Below, piece by piece: positions 5,912 to 13,762 of a DNA stretch of 64,000 nt. A program made the position numbers and the translations under genes. The stretch lies in the IMG/VR virus record IMGVR_UViG_3300017971_000277, positions 1-64,000 of that record. The stretch is one strand, 5' to 3'. This stretch comes from a virus. Each line of letters starts with the position of its first letter. The stretch's first letter is position 1. The notes under the pieces are model-generated. The model was not told the origin of the DNA and did no database searches. It saw nothing but the letters and a program-made list of their open reading frames with translations.

Positions 5912-7824
5912 GCGCGTATCTCCTCGATCCTGCTGACCCCTCTCTCCTTGATGACCTTCCAGCGCGTCTCGAACAAGGGCTTGAGAACTTCGCTGTGGGA
6001 AATCACGAGAACGGTGCCTGCTCGCGGAACGATGTGCTTGTGGAGGAGCCCGATCACGGCTTCGCAGCCTGGACCATCCAGGCTATCAAAGGGCTCGTCC
6101 AAGAGTCTCAGGTGGACTGGAGCGACGGATCTTGAGGCAGCCAAGTCACCTAGAGCAAACAGGATCGCGATGTCTGCGCGCTTCCGCTCTCCGCCTGACT
6201 TGCCCTTGTACTTCTCGCTCCCGCCTGGGTAGTGGACGGCAAAGGACATCTTCTCGCGTACTGCTCCGCTCTTGAGCTTGGTCTGCGTCTTGATCTCGAC
6301 CCAGGCGTTGCTGCGTGAAAGCTCCTTCATGTAGACGTTGGCGCGGATGTTGAGGAACGGCGTCACTCGAGCAAGGAGTAGGTTCTTCACTCCCTTATGG
6401 CTGAATCCCTTGACCCAGTAGAGAAGGTCGCGCCTGCGTTGCGCAGGAAGCTCGAGGTCACGCAGCACGTCGGCGTGCTCCTGAACCGCTTTCGAGATCT
6501 GCAACTCGACCTGATCGACCAGCTTGCCGTAGGGGTTCTCCTCCGTTTCCGCCTTGGCTAGCTCGCGCTCGACCTCAGCAACTTGCGCTTTCAAGCGCTG
6601 AAACTCCTGCTCCCGGTGCTGTAGTTGGAGCTTCAGGGCTGCTATCTCCGCCTCGAGTTCCGAACTGTCGATGTAGACGCTGGAGGCTTCGTTGAGCTTC
6701 TGCTCGAGGATCGACATCCTTTCCTCTTCCTCAGCGACTTTGGCCTCGAGCGCTTTGCAGTCTTCGGAGAGATCCTGCTTGTTCTGGATCGCCTCCGCGG
6801 CTTCTCGCTCGAAAGAACGGCGGAGTGCATCCCGATCCTCTTCGTCCAGAAGCCGGTCGCACGCAGGACACGTCTGCGCGGCTTCCATCTGCGCTTCCAC
6901 GTCAGGAACGGAGATGGCCGACAGCTTTCCGCGCAGACCAGAAAGCTTGATGCTCCATTGCGTGTGGAGGCTACGCGCCTCGTCGTATTTCACCCTGGCC
7001 TGGTCGATCGCGTGCTGTTGTGTCTCCTTTGCCGCCAGGATCTCGTGGAGTTTGGCTTCCTTCTCGCCAAGCTCGTCAAGTAGCGGTTGGATCACCGGAG
7101 GCTCGATTGCGTCCAGTCGCTCTAGCTCACGCTGAAGGACTTCGATCCGACCAGCACGACCTTCCTCAAATTCCTTCTTCTGCGCCTTCAGATCGTTGCG
7201 GGTCTGCGTGAACGCACCCTTCTTGCTCCCGATGTCTCTGCGCTTCTGCTCAAGCTCAGCGACCTCCTGCTCGACCTCAGCAAGAAGCGCTTTTGCCTTC
7301 GTCTCAGCGGCTCGGAAGCGGTGGAGAGCCAGAACGGTATCCAGTACGCCTTTCGCCTCTTGGTCGCTTCCTGCCGCAATCCCCTCCTTCCCCTGGGGGA
7401 AGAGCACGACCGACGTGAACGCGCTCCAGTCGAGGCGGAGGATCTGGCAAATGAGAATCTGCGTGTCTCTTGAGGTCGCTCCGGTGATGTCGTTTCCATC
7501 GACGCGGAGGTAAAGGTTGTTTCCGTGCTCCTTGTGCTTGCGGTAGCGACGGATCTCTACTTCCTGCCCATCGTTGTTGATGTCGATCTCGACCGCTGTG
7601 TCCTTCGTGCCGACACGACACACGTCGTCGCCGCGGAGCCCTTGATTGGTCTGACCGAACAGCCCCCAGCAGAGAGCTTCGAACAGCGTGCTCTTGCCTG
7701 CTCCGTTGCTTCCGCCTGAGTCTCGGTTCTCTCCTTCGATGAGGATGAGCCCACGGTCCCGCAAGTGAAGCTCGGTGCTCTCGTGGCTGCCGAAATTACG
7801 AAAGGCTAGACGGTCGATCTGCAT
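5908..7824 (-). CDS. SbcC/Rad50-like recombination nuclease ATPase subunit
   Basis: About 638 aa. SMC-type ATPase that partners the Mre11-like nuclease encoded just upstream, processing DNA ends for recombination-dependent replication (T4 gp46 role). Walker A GGSNGAGKST (37-46), long coiled coil, zinc-hook CPAC (319-322), second coiled coil, ABC signature SGGERKR (543-549) and Walker B/D-loop LLDEPFDSLD (574-583). Translation most likely starts at the ATG giving MQIDRLAFRNFGS; the frame is open 40 codons further, but that extension (MFHKPDASV) looks non-conserved. Confidence 0.92.
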   Translation of the reverse strand: MQIDRLAFRNFGSHESTELHLRDRGLILIEGENRDSGGSNGAGKSTLFEALCWGLFGQTNQGLRGDDVCRVGTKDTAVEIDINNDGQEVEIRRYRKHKEHGNNLYLRVDGNDITGATSRDTQILICQILRLDWSAFTSVVLFPQGKEGIAAGSDQEAKGVLDTVLALHRFRAAETKAKALLAEVEQEVAELEQKRRDIGSKKGAFTQTRNDLKAQKKEFEEGRAGRIEVLQRELERLDAIEPPVIQPLLDELGEKEAKLHEILAAKETQQHAIDQARVKYDEARSLHTQWSIKLSGLRGKLSAISVPDVEAQMEAAQTCPACDRLLDEEDRDALRRSFEREAAEAIQNKQDLSEDCKALEAKVAEEEERMSILEQKLNEASSVYIDSSELEAEIAALKLQLQHREQEFQRLKAQVAEVERELAKAETEENPYGKLVDQVELQISKAVQEHADVLRDLELPAQRRRDLLYWVKGFSHKGVKNLLLARVTPFLNIRANVYMKELSRSNAWVEIKTQTKLKSGAVREKMSFAVHYPGGSEKYKGKSGGERKRADIAILFALGDLAASRSVAPVHLRLLDEPFDSLDGPGCEAVIGLLHKHIVPRAGTVLVISHSEVLKPLFETRWKVIKERGVSRIEEIRA

Positions 7825-7910
7825 GTTTGATTCTTGGCGGGCACTGCCTGTGAGCCCAAGCCGGCTTTCCGTTCTTTCTGACCCGCTTGTGATTGCTAGA
7901 GCCAACCAGA

Positions 7911-7922
7911 CCGTTGCAACGG
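7911..7922. promoter_or_regulatory. 12-bp palindrome in the gap upstream of the SbcC-like gene
   Basis: CCGTTGCAACGG is perfectly palindromic and lies in the 174-base gap between the preceding small gene and the SbcC-like start. It could be an operator, but no matching promoter hexamers stand out and one 12-bp palindrome can occur by chance. Confidence 0.2.
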
Positions 7923-7998
7923 ATGCATCGGGCTTGTGGAACACGCACCATCTAACGAACCCTCACGATGATTCGGCCTGGTGACGGAAGGTGAATCA

Positions 7999-8217
7999 TC
8001 AGTCCCCCAGTCTCACGACCTTGGTGATCTTCCCATTCTTCACATCGCACATCGCGACGGTCGGAGGCCACTGGGAACACGTTCTTGGCCCACCGGCGTG
8101 GACCCCGCGCACACGAAAAGGACCGTAGTGCGTCGGATTCCTTGTCAACCACTCCACTGCCTCATCCAAACTCAGGCCGACCAGCGCCTCGTTGAGCTTA
8201 TTCAAAACCTCCTCCAT
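7999..8217 (-). CDS. Hypothetical protein (72 aa)
   Basis: Unknown function, between the Mre11-like and Rad50-like genes. ATG overlaps the upstream stop (TGATG). An N-terminal helix (LSLDEAVEWLTRNP) is followed by a short beta-rich part ending VKNGKITKVVRLGD, which faintly resembles small I78-type protease inhibitors; this is too weak to name. Confidence 0.6.
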   Translation of the reverse strand: MEEVLNKLNEALVGLSLDEAVEWLTRNPTHYGPFRVRGVHAGGPRTCSQWPPTVAMCDVKNGKITKVVRLGD

Positions 8218-9356
8218 CAGTCCTCCTGTAGAAGCTCGAGGCCGAGCTTCACGAGTGTCTCTTCGTCGTGGTCCTTAGTCCCCGCCTCGTCCATGTAGAA
8301 GCGGAGAAGCTCTTCGTCGGTCGCAGAGACGTTCGGCGTCTCGCGGGTCGAGAACTCCCGCTTGTTGACTTCTAGCTCGACTTGGATGTCGTCCATGTTG
8401 AGCCAGTCATGCCCGCGCCAGGTGTCTGCTTCTGCCTCGGTGCAGGAGAGCCGCACGTAGTCCGTATCGGTGCTCACCTTCCCAACCTGGATGTCAGCGA
8501 CCAACTTCTCCGGCTTGGTGTAGCGGTGGAAGCTTGGTGCGTTCGTGTAGATCGGAGTCGGCGCACCATTCCGCGGGTCCTCCCAATACCAGAAGCACTT
8601 CTTCGGGTCCTTGTATTCGGAGAAGGAGTGCTGAAGCGGAGAGCCGCAGAACATGACCGCTTCTTCGTCGGTCGGAGAGATCAGGTTGAAGGCATCAAGC
8701 TGGTATTGACCGACCTCGAGCAGCTTTGCCTGGGGAGCAAGATGCCTGCGCATGAACTGCGTCTTGTGGTAGTGACCTCCGACGCACCACTTCGCCTGGC
8801 CGACCGTTGGGAAGTCTTTCAGCTTGATACTGGCCTTGATCGGAATGTCGAAGCTGCCGACCATCGCCTCGTCAATGCCCTGGTGGAAGAGGAAGAAGTC
8901 CAGCCCTTGAGGGAGCATGTTGACGAAGGTGCGCCACTCCCCGTAGTTGGTTGTGAACGGGTGGGCAGCAAAACCTAGGTAGTGCTCGACTCGAGCAACG
9001 ACCGGCTGGTCGATGACCGTAGCGAAGTCTCGGAAGGCGTCGAGGCTGTGCCGGTTGCCTAGCTTGTCGTATTGGTCGTGATTCCCAACCAAGATGTAGA
9101 GGTGGGGAACAGCCTGCGCGATGCGATGAAATGCCAGCCAAGTCGCCTGGTAGACATCCACATCGATCTTCGTTCTCGAGTGAAAGCAGTCACCAAGAAA
9201 GAACACCACATCAACCGACATCTTCTCGCAGAACGCTCGGATCTCCTCGAGCACGTCAAGAGTCGCCTGAAGGCGAGAGTTCCTGCCGTTGGGGAGCGTC
9301 TGCGCGAACTGCGAGAAGTTGTGGCTGTGGAGATCTGCGAAGCAGACGACTCGCAC
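8217..9356 (-). CDS. SbcD/Mre11-like DNA exonuclease subunit
   Basis: 379-residue calcineurin-like metallophosphoesterase. Metal-binding motifs appear in order: FADLHSH (6-12), FLGDCFHSR (53-61), VGNHDQYD (90-97), LFHQGID, and GGHYHKTQ. With the SbcC-like ATPase it should form the phage end-processing nuclease (T4 gp47/46). GTG start overlaps the TAG of the HU-like gene (TAGTG). Confidence 0.92.
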   Translation of the reverse strand: MRVVCFADLHSHNFSQFAQTLPNGRNSRLQATLDVLEEIRAFCEKMSVDVVFFLGDCFHSRTKIDVDVYQATWLAFHRIAQAVPHLYILVGNHDQYDKLGNRHSLDAFRDFATVIDQPVVARVEHYLGFAAHPFTTNYGEWRTFVNMLPQGLDFFLFHQGIDEAMVGSFDIPIKASIKLKDFPTVGQAKWCVGGHYHKTQFMRRHLAPQAKLLEVGQYQLDAFNLISPTDEEAVMFCGSPLQHSFSEYKDPKKCFWYWEDPRNGAPTPIYTNAPSFHRYTKPEKLVADIQVGKVSTDTDYVRLSCTEAEADTWRGHDWLNMDDIQVELEVNKREFSTRETPNVSATDEELLRFYMDEAGTKDHDEETLVKLGLELLQED

Positions 9357-9691
9357 TAGTGGCGGGGCTTCGACTTCATGCGGTTGCGGTAGCGCTCGTT
9401 GTCGGTTGCTGCCTGAGCAGCACGCCCACCGATCGTGAAGTAGACCGAAGGCTCGGACTTGAACTGCTCGCCGTTACGAGGGTCCTTGTAGTTCTTGCCC
9501 TTGCGGATCTTGGGGGTCACCGTGAAGGCGTGGATGAACCGGATGGGTCTGCGATCCATCAGGGCTCGAGCGATCTCGTCCACGACGGCTCGGACGACTC
9601 GGTCTGCTTGCTGCTTCGGAGTGCGGTGCTTGTGCTCCTCCAAGGTGTAGGTGGCTACCTCCTCGAGAGACGCCAGGGTCAGGTTCTTCAT
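9356..9691 (-). CDS. HU/IHF-like DNA-binding protein
   Basis: 111 aa from the ATG with GGAGAAAG upstream. The order is an N-terminal helix pair (VVRAVVDEIARALMDRR), beta arm (IRFIHAFTVTPKIRKGKNY), DPRNGEQF in place of the usual NPRTGE, and a basic C-terminus, matching HU family topology with a diverged arm. Such proteins bend or compact DNA. It lies between RecA and the Mre11/Rad50 pair, overlapping the RecA stop by ATGA, so a recombination accessory role is plausible. Upstream open frame is a shadow of RecA. Confidence 0.7.
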   Translation of the reverse strand: MKNLTLASLEEVATYTLEEHKHRTPKQQADRVVRAVVDEIARALMDRRPIRFIHAFTVTPKIRKGKNYKDPRNGEQFKSEPSVYFTIGGRAAQAATDNERYRNRMKSKPRH

Positions 9692-10797
9692 TCTTTCTCC
9701 TCTGCTGGGGTGTAGTCGGGGTCGCTCAACTGAGGAACGACCTCGAGCACCTTGGGCCAGTCCTTCTTGCGGAACTTCTTCCAGCCCTCGATGTTCTTCG
9801 TGATGAGTGGATGGAGGTCGTAGTAGCCACCACCCTTGCCAGCCTTCAGCACGTAGGGATGTCGCTTCCCGTCGTGAAAGAAGGTCCGTTCGTTGCTCAA
9901 GTACCACTCGAGCAAAGCTTCGTCCACGTCCACACCAAGCTTGGTGATCTGCCCGGTGAAGGTTGGATGTGGATACTGAGGTTCGGTGTAGAAGGGAAGG
10001 ACGACCCTGCGGAACGCCGGAGCAGCGCGGTTCTTCGTCACCTCTCCCACCAGCCGCTTTCCGATCTCTACACCCGTCTCGTCGTCCACGATGTCCGACG
10101 TGCGATACGTGGTCGTCTGTCCCTTCGGGTTGGCGAAAGCAAGCTGCACCCGCTGGCTGCTGTAGAAAGGCCAGGACTTGCCGCCCGTGCTCTCCTCTCG
10201 AGCCTGACCGCGGGCGTCGAAACTTGCGACGCGGATCTGGTTGCTGGCAATGACTAGAGCCTTCGCCTTGCTCACCAGGCTGATGATGAGTTGGCATCCT
10301 TGCGACATCGTCAGCGCCTTGGAGAGATCGCGCTTCGCCATACCCTTCGCCTGAAGGTGATCGGTCGAGAGAGCAGCGATGGAGTCGAGCGCAATCACGA
10401 CTTCAGGCTCGCCTGGGGCCTCGATGATCTTCTTGAGGAGCTTCTGCACGGCAGTAAAGAAGTCCTCGGTTGTCTCGACCTCTCGGACCAGCAGGTTGTC
10501 TAGATCGCCACCCAGAAGCTCGAACAGGAATGGGTTGAACGCACCCTCGGTTTCGAGAAGGACTGCTACACCACCGTTTTGCTGGCAGGAGATCAGGGTC
10601 AGGTAGAGCATGATCGTCTTGCCCGACCCCCAGTTGCCGTAGATCTCTGCCAGACCTCCGTAACGCCAGCCTCCCCCGAGAGCCCAGTCGAGGCTGGGAA
10701 TCCCGGTCGGCACGAATCCCTTCTGCCAGATGGGTTGGCTCGCGGTCGTTAGACCATCGAGCGCACCCATAAATGCCTTTTGGAGCTTGTCGCTCAC
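9688..10797 (-). CDS. RecA/UvsX-like recombinase
   Basis: About 369 aa. Strand-exchange ATPase. Walker A IYGNWGSGKT (52-61), LLETEGAF for the catalytic glutamate region, Walker B VVIALDSIAAL, then a conserved NQIR motif in the L2 region. The GTG giving MSDKLQKAF overlaps the upstream TGA as GTGA and is preferred; a GTG three codons earlier is possible. It sits with ssDNA-binding, UvsY-like and Mre11/Rad50 genes in a T4-like recombination set. Confidence 0.9.
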   Translation of the reverse strand: MSDKLQKAFMGALDGLTTASQPIWQKGFVPTGIPSLDWALGGGWRYGGLAEIYGNWGSGKTIMLYLTLISCQQNGGVAVLLETEGAFNPFLFELLGGDLDNLLVREVETTEDFFTAVQKLLKKIIEAPGEPEVVIALDSIAALSTDHLQAKGMAKRDLSKALTMSQGCQLIISLVSKAKALVIASNQIRVASFDARGQAREESTGGKSWPFYSSQRVQLAFANPKGQTTTYRTSDIVDDETGVEIGKRLVGEVTKNRAAPAFRRVVLPFYTEPQYPHPTFTGQITKLGVDVDEALLEWYLSNERTFFHDGKRHPYVLKAGKGGGYYDLHPLITKNIEGWKKFRKKDWPKVLEVVPQLSDPDYTPAEEKE

Positions 10798-11486
10798 ACA
10801 GTCCACTTCGCAGCGAGAGCCGACTTGATCTCCTTGGCGAAGGAGATGATGTCCTTGTGATCGAGGTCGGTCTGCTCGCGGATGTATTCGCGCACGACCT
10901 CGGAGGTGAAGCGCATCAGCGCCACGTCGATGCGGACGTAGTCACTGACGCTGAGCGGAGGAACAGCAGTCTCCGCCTGGGTGCGGTTCCACTGAACCTG
11001 CACGCTGGTCTTCGGAGAATCGGTCTTGGTTTCCGCACTCCACGAAGCCAGTTCGACCTTCGTCTCGCCGGAGTCCTCGTCCTCGTCCTCGTCCTCGTCG
11101 GGAGGCGGAGGCGCGGCTGGATGGGACTTCTTGATGATTGCTGCGTTCGCCTTGTCGATCGCTTCCGACTTGCTGTCGGACAGCGGCTCACCGTCATCGC
11201 TGCTTCCCCAGCCGTCATCATCGTCAGCAGGAGGAGGCGGAGGAGGCGGAGGAGGCGCGGGGCTTGGCCTCGGCCCACTCGGCGTCGGCGGAGGAGGCGG
11301 AGGACCGTCCGAGCCACCCATCAGGTCCATGATCTTTGCCAGGTTCTTGCCGCGGGGAGCGCTCTTCCCAAGCTCCCAGTAGCGAATCGTGTTCGGGTTG
11401 ACGCCGATCTCGTCGGCGACATCGGAGCGCTTCTTGCCCTGCTTTTGCCGCCAGGAGATCAGCGCTTCCGGGCTGAAATCTTCCAT
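10794..11486 (-). CDS. Helix-turn-helix protein with poly-proline and acidic linker
   Basis: 230 aa from the ATG with GAGG upstream (MEDFSPEALI). Residues about 8-50 are an XRE-type helix-turn-helix (SWRQKQGKKRSDVADEIGVN to RYWELGK). A long linker holds P6 and P9 runs and an EDEDEDED acidic block, and the C-terminal 70 residues form a separate helical domain (DYVRIDVALMRFTSEVV). It could be a repressor or replication-region regulator. Two competing hairpins lie in its leader (11556-11588) and may be its operator or an attenuator. Confidence 0.75.
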   Translation of the reverse strand: MEDFSPEALISWRQKQGKKRSDVADEIGVNPNTIRYWELGKSAPRGKNLAKIMDLMGGSDGPPPPPPTPSGPRPSPAPPPPPPPPPADDDDGWGSSDDGEPLSDSKSEAIDKANAAIIKKSHPAAPPPPDEDEDEDEDSGETKVELASWSAETKTDSPKTSVQVQWNRTQAETAVPPLSVSDYVRIDVALMRFTSEVVREYIREQTDLDHKDIISFAKEIKSALAAKWTV

Positions 11487-11555
11487 TGTGTCTACCTCAA
11501 TAGGGGATGGGGAGGGAAGCAGCATTCCCTCTCCCATCAGTGGTCCAAGCTCCCC

Positions 11556-11588
11556 GACGCCTCCCGCTAAGAGGCGTCCATTAGCGGG
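11556..11588 (-). promoter_or_regulatory. Overlapping inverted repeats: alternative hairpins in the HTH leader
   Basis: On the minus strand four 8-base elements follow: CCCGCTAA, GACGCCTC, TTAGCGGG, GAGGCGTC. The first pairs perfectly with the third and the second with the fourth. The pairs interleave, so both full stems cannot form together. The element is about 70 bases upstream of the helix-turn-helix gene. It could act as an RNA switch/attenuator, or as a double operator for the encoded regulator. Confidence 0.55.
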
Positions 11589-11658
11589 CAGGAGCTAGGC
11601 TGCGACCTGTCTTAATGCTCGCCTCAGACACCACACCGGAGCCTGAGACGAGTTCGGC

Positions 11659-11952
11659 CTAAGCCGGTGTTTCGATGACCGCGACGACCGCGTCCGCATT
11701 GATGCAGACGATCTCGTGCCCACCCACGCTGAACGTGTTGCCAGCCGTCTTCATGTAGTGGACGTGATTCCCGGCCTTCAGGTCGGAGATCTGGTCGCCG
11801 ACCGAAACGATGATGCCCTCTTGGATGTTCTCACCGATCTTGGCCTGCGTGGGCAGCGTCAGCTTCTCGTGCGTCGGAGCCAACCGCTTCAGGTAGCAGT
11901 AGCGGTTGCGCACTCGAACAGGAAGCTGAGGAACGACGATCTTGTCACCCAT
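11659..11952 (-). CDS. GroES-like co-chaperonin
   Basis: 97 aa. The arrangement matches Cpn10: an N-terminal beta strand (LPVRVRNRYCYLKRL), a mobile loop replaced by PTQAKIGENIQ, EGIIVSVGDQIS, then GNHVHYMKTAGNTFSVGGHE and a C-terminal DAVVAVIETPA (compare DIxAVIE of GroES). Phage versions (T4 gp31) work with host GroEL to fold the capsid or other viral proteins. Here it lies among replication genes. The mobile loop lacks a clear IVL-type GroEL contact. Confidence 0.7.
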   Translation of the reverse strand: MGDKIVVPQLPVRVRNRYCYLKRLAPTHEKLTLPTQAKIGENIQEGIIVSVGDQISDLKAGNHVHYMKTAGNTFSVGGHEIVCINADAVVAVIETPA

Positions 11953-11954
11953 CG

Positions 11955-13127
11955 CTACTCCTCCAGGGCCGACTCGAGGTCAGCGCGGATGTCGCCGGGA
12001 GGCGGAGGAGGCGGCGATCCTCCGGCCTGCGGAACGAAGCCGACCTCGGTCGCCGACTTCCACCCGTGAGACTGGTCGAGGGGCATGATCTTGAGCTTCT
12101 CCCCGTGACCCTTGTCCACGTAGCCAGTCTGGATCTGCTCTCCGCTGAGCTTGACCGTCTGCCCGTTGACGCCAGCCCAGAACTCTGCCTCGAGCAGAGC
12201 CGAGTCGGTCGGGGTCGGAGGCGGCTTGGGAGCGCTGGGGTGGGCAGGGAGGCCGGCAGCCTTGGCAGCCTGAGCGTTCTTGCGCCGGATCTCCTCCATC
12301 TGCGAATCGACCGACTTGGCCTGCGCGGGCGGCTTGCTTTCCCGCTGCGGCTCGCTGTTGGTCGGCGCAGGCGCGTCTCCGCTCTCTCGGTCAGCCTCCC
12401 GCTGCGCCTGGCGAGCCTTGCGGTAAGCCTCCTCGGTGCCCTCGAGACAGGCACGAATGTAGTCCGGCTCGTCGGCCTCGAGCACGTAGTTCTTGGCGAA
12501 CAGGTCTTCTTCGACCCACGAGGGATCGCCAAGCGGAGTCGGCTTCGGCTTCGGCACGACCTTCCACGCCGGGAACCCGTCAGCCGTCTTGGTCTTGGGC
12601 GTGTAGACCACCGTGATGTCGTGGCCCTCGTCCGCGTCGGTGATGTCACCGTAGTCCGGGTCGAGGATGATGGAGAGGATCTCGCGCAGGACGGTGCGGT
12701 TGGTATCCCACTGTAGCGGACCCTTGCTCTGCCAGGACTCCCCTTCTGCGTCCTTGTCTTGATCTCCGATGGTTCGCGCGACTGCGAACATGATGATGCG
12801 CTTGGCCATCCGCATGAACTTCGCCCGCTTCTTGTCAGCCTCACTTCCAGCCTTTAGGCGCTGAAGCTCCTCGATCATCGGGTCTTCCGCATCCGGGTCG
12901 AACTGGCTCGGAGGAACGATGACGTTCTTGTTCGGCCCGACGTTAAAGCACTTCGTGACCTCTTCGTAGAAGATGTCGCGATCTCCGGTCGGAGGACAGA
13001 TGCGGATGACATTCCGACCCTCCGCGAGCTTGAGGTAACCGGACTTCCCGCCCTTCGACCTCTCGGCTTCTTCACGGGCGAGAGCAGCCTCCTGCTCCCG
13101 CACCTTGTCCAAATTCAGCTTGCCCAT
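11955..13127 (-). CDS. gp32-like single-stranded DNA-binding protein (probable)
   Basis: 390 aa from ATG (MGKLNLDKV) with GAGGAG upstream; start overlaps the upstream stop (TAATG). Residues about 30-180 contain GYLKLAEGRNVIRICPP and a following FYEEVTKCFNVG, the pattern of T4 gp32-type OB-fold proteins. The C-terminus carries PPPPPP and ends in an acidic tail (ADLESALEE), as in many ssDNA-binding proteins that recruit partners. Context (polymerase, UvsY-like, RecA) fits. The family call rests on pattern and position. Confidence 0.65.
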   Translation of the reverse strand: MGKLNLDKVREQEAALAREEAERSKGGKSGYLKLAEGRNVIRICPPTGDRDIFYEEVTKCFNVGPNKNVIVPPSQFDPDAEDPMIEELQRLKAGSEADKKRAKFMRMAKRIIMFAVARTIGDQDKDAEGESWQSKGPLQWDTNRTVLREILSIILDPDYGDITDADEGHDITVVYTPKTKTADGFPAWKVVPKPKPTPLGDPSWVEEDLFAKNYVLEADEPDYIRACLEGTEEAYRKARQAQREADRESGDAPAPTNSEPQRESKPPAQAKSVDSQMEEIRRKNAQAAKAAGLPAHPSAPKPPPTPTDSALLEAEFWAGVNGQTVKLSGEQIQTGYVDKGHGEKLKIMPLDQSHGWKSATEVGFVPQAGGSPPPPPPGDIRADLESALEE

Positions 13128-13762
13128 TAGCTCCTCTTTGCCTTGCGGATTGCCTTGTAGCGGTCTGCCCACGCCTCCATCTCGGCGTCGGTCACTGGTT
13201 TCTTGTTGGTTTCGTCGGTCCCTCGCCCATCGGTGGACGGTTCGAACCAAGCGCGCTCGCCCTCGGTCAACTCAGCAGAGAAGGTCTTGTTCGGCTTGTC
13301 GATCGGAAGCGACTCAAGCTCGACTCGCTGCCTGCTGTTAAGCGACTGGAGCATATCCTTCCGCTGCCGAAACGCTTCTTCGACTCGCTTCATCACCGCT
13401 GCGGTCTGCTGTAGCTTCTCGAGCAGCTTGACCGCAACGGTATATTCTGGATCGGACATCGCGATGTCGTTCATGTTCTGCACGGTCGCTCGCCGGCCAT
13501 TCTCTGCGCAGACAGCTTCCGCACGAACACGAGCCCTTGGCAGGATCTCCTCCTCGACCACACGCTTCTGCCGCTTGGCAGCCTGATCTGCGTGTGCGTG
13601 GAGGATTGCCCAATGCATGAAGATCTCAGCCTGACGGACCATATCCGACAGCATGTTCTGCTGGTCGATTCTGATTGCGTCCGCTAGGTCGCACTCGAGA
13701 AGTTCCGGGTGCTTCTGATAGCGGTTGAGGATTTCGCTGTAGCTCACGCGAGTTGTCTCCAC
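13127..13762 (-). CDS. UvsY-like recombination mediator (probable)
   Basis: 211 aa, almost all helical. The core (IRIDQQNMLSDMVRQAEIF, then VEEAFRQRKDMLQSLNSRQR) resembles a phage family I associate with UvsY-type mediators, which load RecA/UvsX onto SSB-coated DNA. It is next to the ssDNA-binding protein and polymerase and overlaps the polymerase end by 19 bases. GTG start. The mediator role is inferred from pattern and context. Confidence 0.55.
   Translation of the reverse strand: METTRVSYSEILNRYQKHPELLECDLADAIRIDQQNMLSDMVRQAEIFMHWAILHAHADQAAKRQKRVVEEEILPRARVRAEAVCAENGRRATVQNMNDIAMSDPEYTVAVKLLEKLQQTAAVMKRVEEAFRQRKDMLQSLNSRQRVELESLPIDKPNKTFSAELTEGERAWFEPSTDGRGTDETNKKPVTDAEMEAWADRYKAIRKAKRS

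Noticed and set aside
11080-11105. Tandem CTCGTC repeats as a regulatory element
   Set aside because: They simply encode the Asp-Glu repeat of the HTH protein linker.
11955-13250. Longer ssDNA-binding protein starting at 13250
   Set aside because: The extra 41 residues are a shadow of the UvsY-like gene; the ATG at 13127 has a strong ribosome-binding site.
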